DNA of 5,320 nucleotides from Pseudomonadota bacterium. Its GTDB lineage: Bacteria; Pseudomonadota; Alphaproteobacteria; Rhodospirillales; Casp-alpha2. The notes beneath the pieces are model-generated. The model was given only the letters and a program-made list of their open reading frames with translations, did no database searches and had not been told where the DNA came from. Below are positions 5,010 through 5,320 of this stretch, in pieces. The stretch covers positions 1-5,320 of the forward strand of contig JADFNT010000143.1 in NCBI GenBank assembly GCA_022563215.1, in the 5' to 3' direction. Each line of letters starts with the position of its first letter. The first letter of the stretch is position 1. The position numbers and the translations under genes were made by a program.

Positions 5010-5055
5010 TCCGGTTTTACATGGCGCAACCGGACCGCTATCATCGTGGTCGGTC
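5010..5055. promoter_or_regulatory. Two inverted repeats over the RidA promoter
   Basis: TCCGGTT (5010-5016) and AACCGGA (5028-5034) form a perfect 7-bp inverted repeat with an 11-bp gap that encloses the -35 element. GACCG (5033-5037) and CGGTC (5051-5055) form a second dyad enclosing the -10. Sites placed like this usually bind repressors, though the second is short enough to be chance. Confidence 0.4.
5016..5044 (+). promoter_or_regulatory. Sigma-70-type promoter of the RidA-family gene
   Basis: -35 TTTACA (5016-5021, 5/6 to TTGACA), a 17-bp spacer and -10 TATCAT (5039-5044, 5/6 to TATAAT): the best promoter in the window. Transcription would start near 5051, leaving a leader of about 40 nt before the ATG at 5090. 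The RidA-family gene can therefore be expressed independently of the two enzyme genes before it. Confidence 0.6.
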
Positions 5056-5089
5056 GAGCCGCGTTCACCCTTGGCATCGGAGGAAGGCC

Positions 5090-5320
5090 ATGAGTCGGGA
5101 ATACATCACGGGCGAGCGAGAGCAGGGCCGCTCCTACTCCCGGGCGGTGAAGGTGCGGGGCGGGGCCACCATCTATCTGGCAGGCGTCGGCGGCGCCACG
5201 GATGCGGGAGGCGGGCCCCAGGACTTCGCCAGCCAGGTCCGCAGCGCCTTCCAGCGCCTGGGCACGAACCTGGCGGAGGCGGGCGGGACCCTGGACGACA
5301 TCACGACCATGACCGTGTTC
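5090..5320 (+). CDS. RidA/YjgF/YER057c/UK114 family protein, 3' end outside the window
   Basis: Only the first 77 codons are present; the frame is open to the last base. RidA-family proteins hydrolyse reactive enamine/imine intermediates, such as 2-aminoacrylate, to 2-oxo acids; other subgroups act in catabolic pathways. Visible family pattern: YSRAVKVRGGATIYLAGVGGATD (about 16-38), then DFASQVRSAFQRLGTNLAEAGGTLDDITTMTVF (45-77), matching the conserved strand/helix region where members read Q....N...L...GAxxxDVVKxTVF. The substrate-binding Arg of true RidA lies further on and is not visible, so the subgroup cannot be assigned. The ATG at 5090 has GGAGG (5079-5083) 6 nt before it. The reductase gene ends 123 bp upstream on the same strand, and a separate promoter lies between. 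Confidence 0.88.
   Translation, partial: MSREYITGEREQGRSYSRAVKVRGGATIYLAGVGGATDAGGGPQDFASQVRSAFQRLGTNLAEAGGTLDDITTMTVF

Noticed and set aside
1..5320. CRISPR arrays, tRNA or rRNA genes, toxin-antitoxin pairs, phage genes
   Set aside because: Looked for and not found: no regularly spaced repeats beyond the two-copy 21-bp unit, no cloverleaf and no such protein families.

Overview
The window looks like an alphaproteobacterial chromosome, probably from a high-G+C Rhodospirillales-like lineage. Three things suggest this: the order long-form hpf then ptsN (in this class usually downstream of lptB-rpoN), an hsp20 gene followed by a DUF1150 gene (a pairing characteristic of Alphaproteobacteria), and an IS1-type transposase subgroup common in the class. 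The assignment comes from gene content and protein motifs read by eye; no database search was possible.

Layout. (1) 1-810: 3' part of an insertion sequence, with a transposase gene running in from the left edge and a likely IS terminus just after its stop. (2) 811-1023: non-coding DNA between the IS and hpf. It holds a weak hairpin followed by T's, a near-perfect 21-bp tandem repeat (950-991) and a nested palindrome (991-1019). (3) 1024-2129: hpf (ribosome hibernation) and ptsN (EIIA-Ntr), same strand, separated by 50 bp with a strong intercistronic hairpin. (4) 2177-2901, minus strand: a small heat-shock protein gene and a translationally coupled DUF1150 gene, converging on ptsN. (5) 2902-3170: a divergent control region with several inverted repeats and a promoter candidate in each direction. 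(6) 3171-4966, plus strand: a fumarylacetoacetate-hydrolase-family enzyme and a ketopantoate-reductase-family dehydrogenase, each with a strong GGGAGGG ribosome binding site. (7) 5090-5320: the first 77 codons of a RidA/YjgF-family gene behind its own well-formed sigma-70-type promoter with dyads over its elements.

How the parts relate. hpf and ptsN belong to the conserved stationary-phase/nitrogen-PTS module; here an IS lies where rpoN would be expected, so hpf-ptsN may depend on a promoter in 811-1023 or on read-out from the IS. hsp20-DUF1150 is a stress module. The FAH-like hydrolase, the 2-oxoacid reductase-like enzyme and RidA look like a small catabolic or metabolite-repair cluster acting on 2-oxo acids or their imine/enamine relatives; the substrate cannot be read from the sequence.

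I saw no clear new system. The most notable points are the non-canonical residues in the two enzymes (a DQ pair where NADPH-binding ARG is usual in the reductase; loss of the usual His/Glu pair in the FAH-like protein) and the dyad-rich promoter regions.
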